This document shows positions 57,542 to 58,392 of a stretch of DNA of 58,392 nt, in pieces. Each line of letters opens with the position of its first letter. Within the stretch, counting starts at the first letter, position 1. Position numbers and translations under genes: made by a program. The DNA is taken from assembly GCF_000239275.1 (NCBI RefSeq), contig NZ_JH417560.1, positions 1 through 58,392 on the forward strand. The letters run 5' to 3'. The notes beneath the pieces are model-generated. The model ran no database searches. It saw nothing but the letters and a program-made list of their open reading frames with translations, and had not been told where the DNA came from. This DNA comes from Megasphaera geminata F0357. Its GTDB lineage: Bacteria > Bacillota > Negativicutes > Veillonellales > Megasphaeraceae.

Positions 57542-58324
57542 ATGACGTACAATAACATTGAATTCACAAAAGAAGACGGTATCGGTATTTTGAAGATTAA
57601 CCGGCCTAAAGCGTTGAATGCTTTAAATACGGAAACTGTGACGGAACTCAATCAGTGCATAGGAGAAATTGAACATGATGCGGAAGTAAAAGTTTTGATT
57701 ATTACAGGTGGAGGTGAAAAATCCTTCGTCGCCGGGGCAGATATTGTTGAAATGTCTACCAAAAATGCTGTAGAAGGGCGTTTCTTCGGCAAAATTGCGC
57801 AGGATGCGTTTACACGTATTGAAAACCTTCCCCAACCTGTTATTGCGGCCGTTAACGGGTACGCTCTCGGCGGCGGGTGCGAACTCGCATGCGCCTGCGA
57901 TTTCCGTTATGCAGCTGAAACGGCTAAATTCGGCCAGCCTGAGGTGGGCCTCGGTATTACACCGGGTTTCGGCGGTACACAGCGCCTGCCTCGTGTCGTA
58001 GGTCGCGGCTATGGTAAAGAGCTGATTTTTACGGCTAATATGATTGATGCCCAAGAAGCATATCGTATCGGCCTGATTAATAAAGTTGTTCCTCAGGAGG
58101 AACTTATGGAGGCCGTTATGAAGACAGCCAAGAAGATTGCTTCTAACGCCAAGATTGCGGTTCAGCTCTCCAAAGCGGCTATTAACCGCGGCATCAATTG
58201 CGACGTGATCACCGGTATTGCATATGAAGATGAAGTATTCGGCCTCTGCTTCTCCACGGAAGATCAAAAAGAAGGCATGGCTGCATTCGTGGAAAAACGT
58301 AAAGCTAAATTCACGGATAGATAA
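57542..58324 (+). CDS. Crotonase / 3-hydroxybutyryl-CoA dehydratase (enoyl-CoA hydratase)
   Basis: A 260-residue cytoplasmic enzyme adding water to 2-enoyl-CoA, or the reverse reaction forming crotonyl-CoA on the way to butyryl-CoA. Oxyanion and catalytic segments: INRPKALNALN (about 19-29), GEKSFVAGADIVEM (about 59-72), NGYALGGGCELACACDFRYA (about 104-123) and FGQPEVGLGITPGFGGTQRL (about 128-147). Shine-Dalgarno AAAGGAGG 10 bases before ATG. A new start 52 bases downstream begins an acyl-CoA dehydrogenase, forming a butyrate-type operon. Confidence 0.95.
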   Translation: MTYNNIEFTKEDGIGILKINRPKALNALNTETVTELNQCIGEIEHDAEVKVLIITGGGEKSFVAGADIVEMSTKNAVEGRFFGKIAQDAFTRIENLPQPVIAAVNGYALGGGCELACACDFRYAAETAKFGQPEVGLGITPGFGGTQRLPRVVGRGYGKELIFTANMIDAQEAYRIGLINKVVPQEELMEAVMKTAKKIASNAKIAVQLSKAAINRGINCDVITGIAYEDEVFGLCFSTEDQKEGMAAFVEKRKAKFTDR

Positions 58325-58375
58325 GCGTATAATTTATATATCAGGACGTATATTAACAGTCAGGAGGAATTAATT

Positions 58376-58392
58376 ATGGATTTCAGATTAAC
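58376..58392 (+). CDS. Acyl-CoA dehydrogenase, start only (runs off window)
   Basis: AGGAGG at 58362-58367, then ATG at 58376 and codons for MDFRL. Megasphaera butyryl-CoA dehydrogenases begin MDF-L, so a short-chain acyl-CoA dehydrogenase is likely after a crotonase. Only five full codons are visible; the call rests on context. Confidence 0.5.

Overview
The window is a 58 kb chromosomal segment centred on a replication origin. The sequence points to a diderm Firmicute of the Negativicutes, closest in flavour to Megasphaera/Anaeroglobus. The gene content and proteins are Firmicute-type: rpmH-rnpA-yidD-yidC-jag-mnmE-mnmG-rsmG-parAB on one side of oriC and dnaA-dnaN-yaaA-recF-dciA-remB-gyrB on the other, a small SRP RNA, HPr, and BofA and GerW/YtfJ homologues. 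Outer-membrane proteins (OmpH/Skp-like and OmpA-like) sit among them. The right end begins a butyrate/short-chain acyl-CoA locus (CoA-transferase, crotonase, start of an acyl-CoA dehydrogenase), as in Megasphaera. The genus is an inference; no search was run.

Left arm, 1-23.1 kb. Mostly minus-strand genes reading away from the origin: GIY-YIG protein, cyclophilin, M23 peptidase, DUF4446 protein, parB, parA, purA, ptsI-ptsH, a D,D-carboxypeptidase homologue, rsmG, mnmG, mnmE, jag, yidC, yidD, rnpA, rpmH. Plus-strand islands hold a methionine-synthase activation-domain protein, an Old Yellow Enzyme, a DUF2953-GerW pair, an OmpH-like protein and a copper unit (csoR-copA). An IS3-family transposase remnant lies just before csoR.

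Origin, about 23.15-25.2 kb. DnaA boxes flank dnaA on both sides, so the origin looks bipartite. A perfect 16-bp parS lies inside copA about 10.7 kb to the left, and the parAB genes are 8.5-10 kb further out, so origin firing and origin segregation elements occur together here.

Right arm, 25.2-58.4 kb. Replication genes are followed by an aminotransferase, an unknown secreted protein, a CNNM/CorC-type membrane protein and gpsA. Next comes an oxidative half-TCA block (isocitrate dehydrogenase-type enzyme and citrate synthase divergent from an aconitase-family hydratase), then dapF, an sfsA-DUF123 fusion, an HD hydrolase, rarA, a GtrA protein, an OmpA-like protein, the SRP RNA, dnaX-ebfC-recR-bofA, a lipoprotein efflux adaptor, an IclR regulator, a 3-methyladenine glycosylase, a DUF2156 protein, a GNAT acetyltransferase, a CoA-transferase, a large HTH regulator and a crotonase.

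A striking feature is the number of broken reading frames in genes that should be essential or highly conserved: parB, parA, purA, gyrB (twice), sfsA, dnaX (C-terminus), the IclR gene, the CoA-transferase, the OmpA gene, and an AUA in place of a start codon. Most look like one- or two-base indels, so consensus or assembly error is the leading explanation. The most interesting biology that does not depend on those lesions is the parS inside copA, a probable internal start in copA that would make a separate CopZ-like chaperone, a carboxypeptidase homologue that has lost its catalytic Ser-Lys pair, and an HPr with Lys in place of regulatory Ser46.
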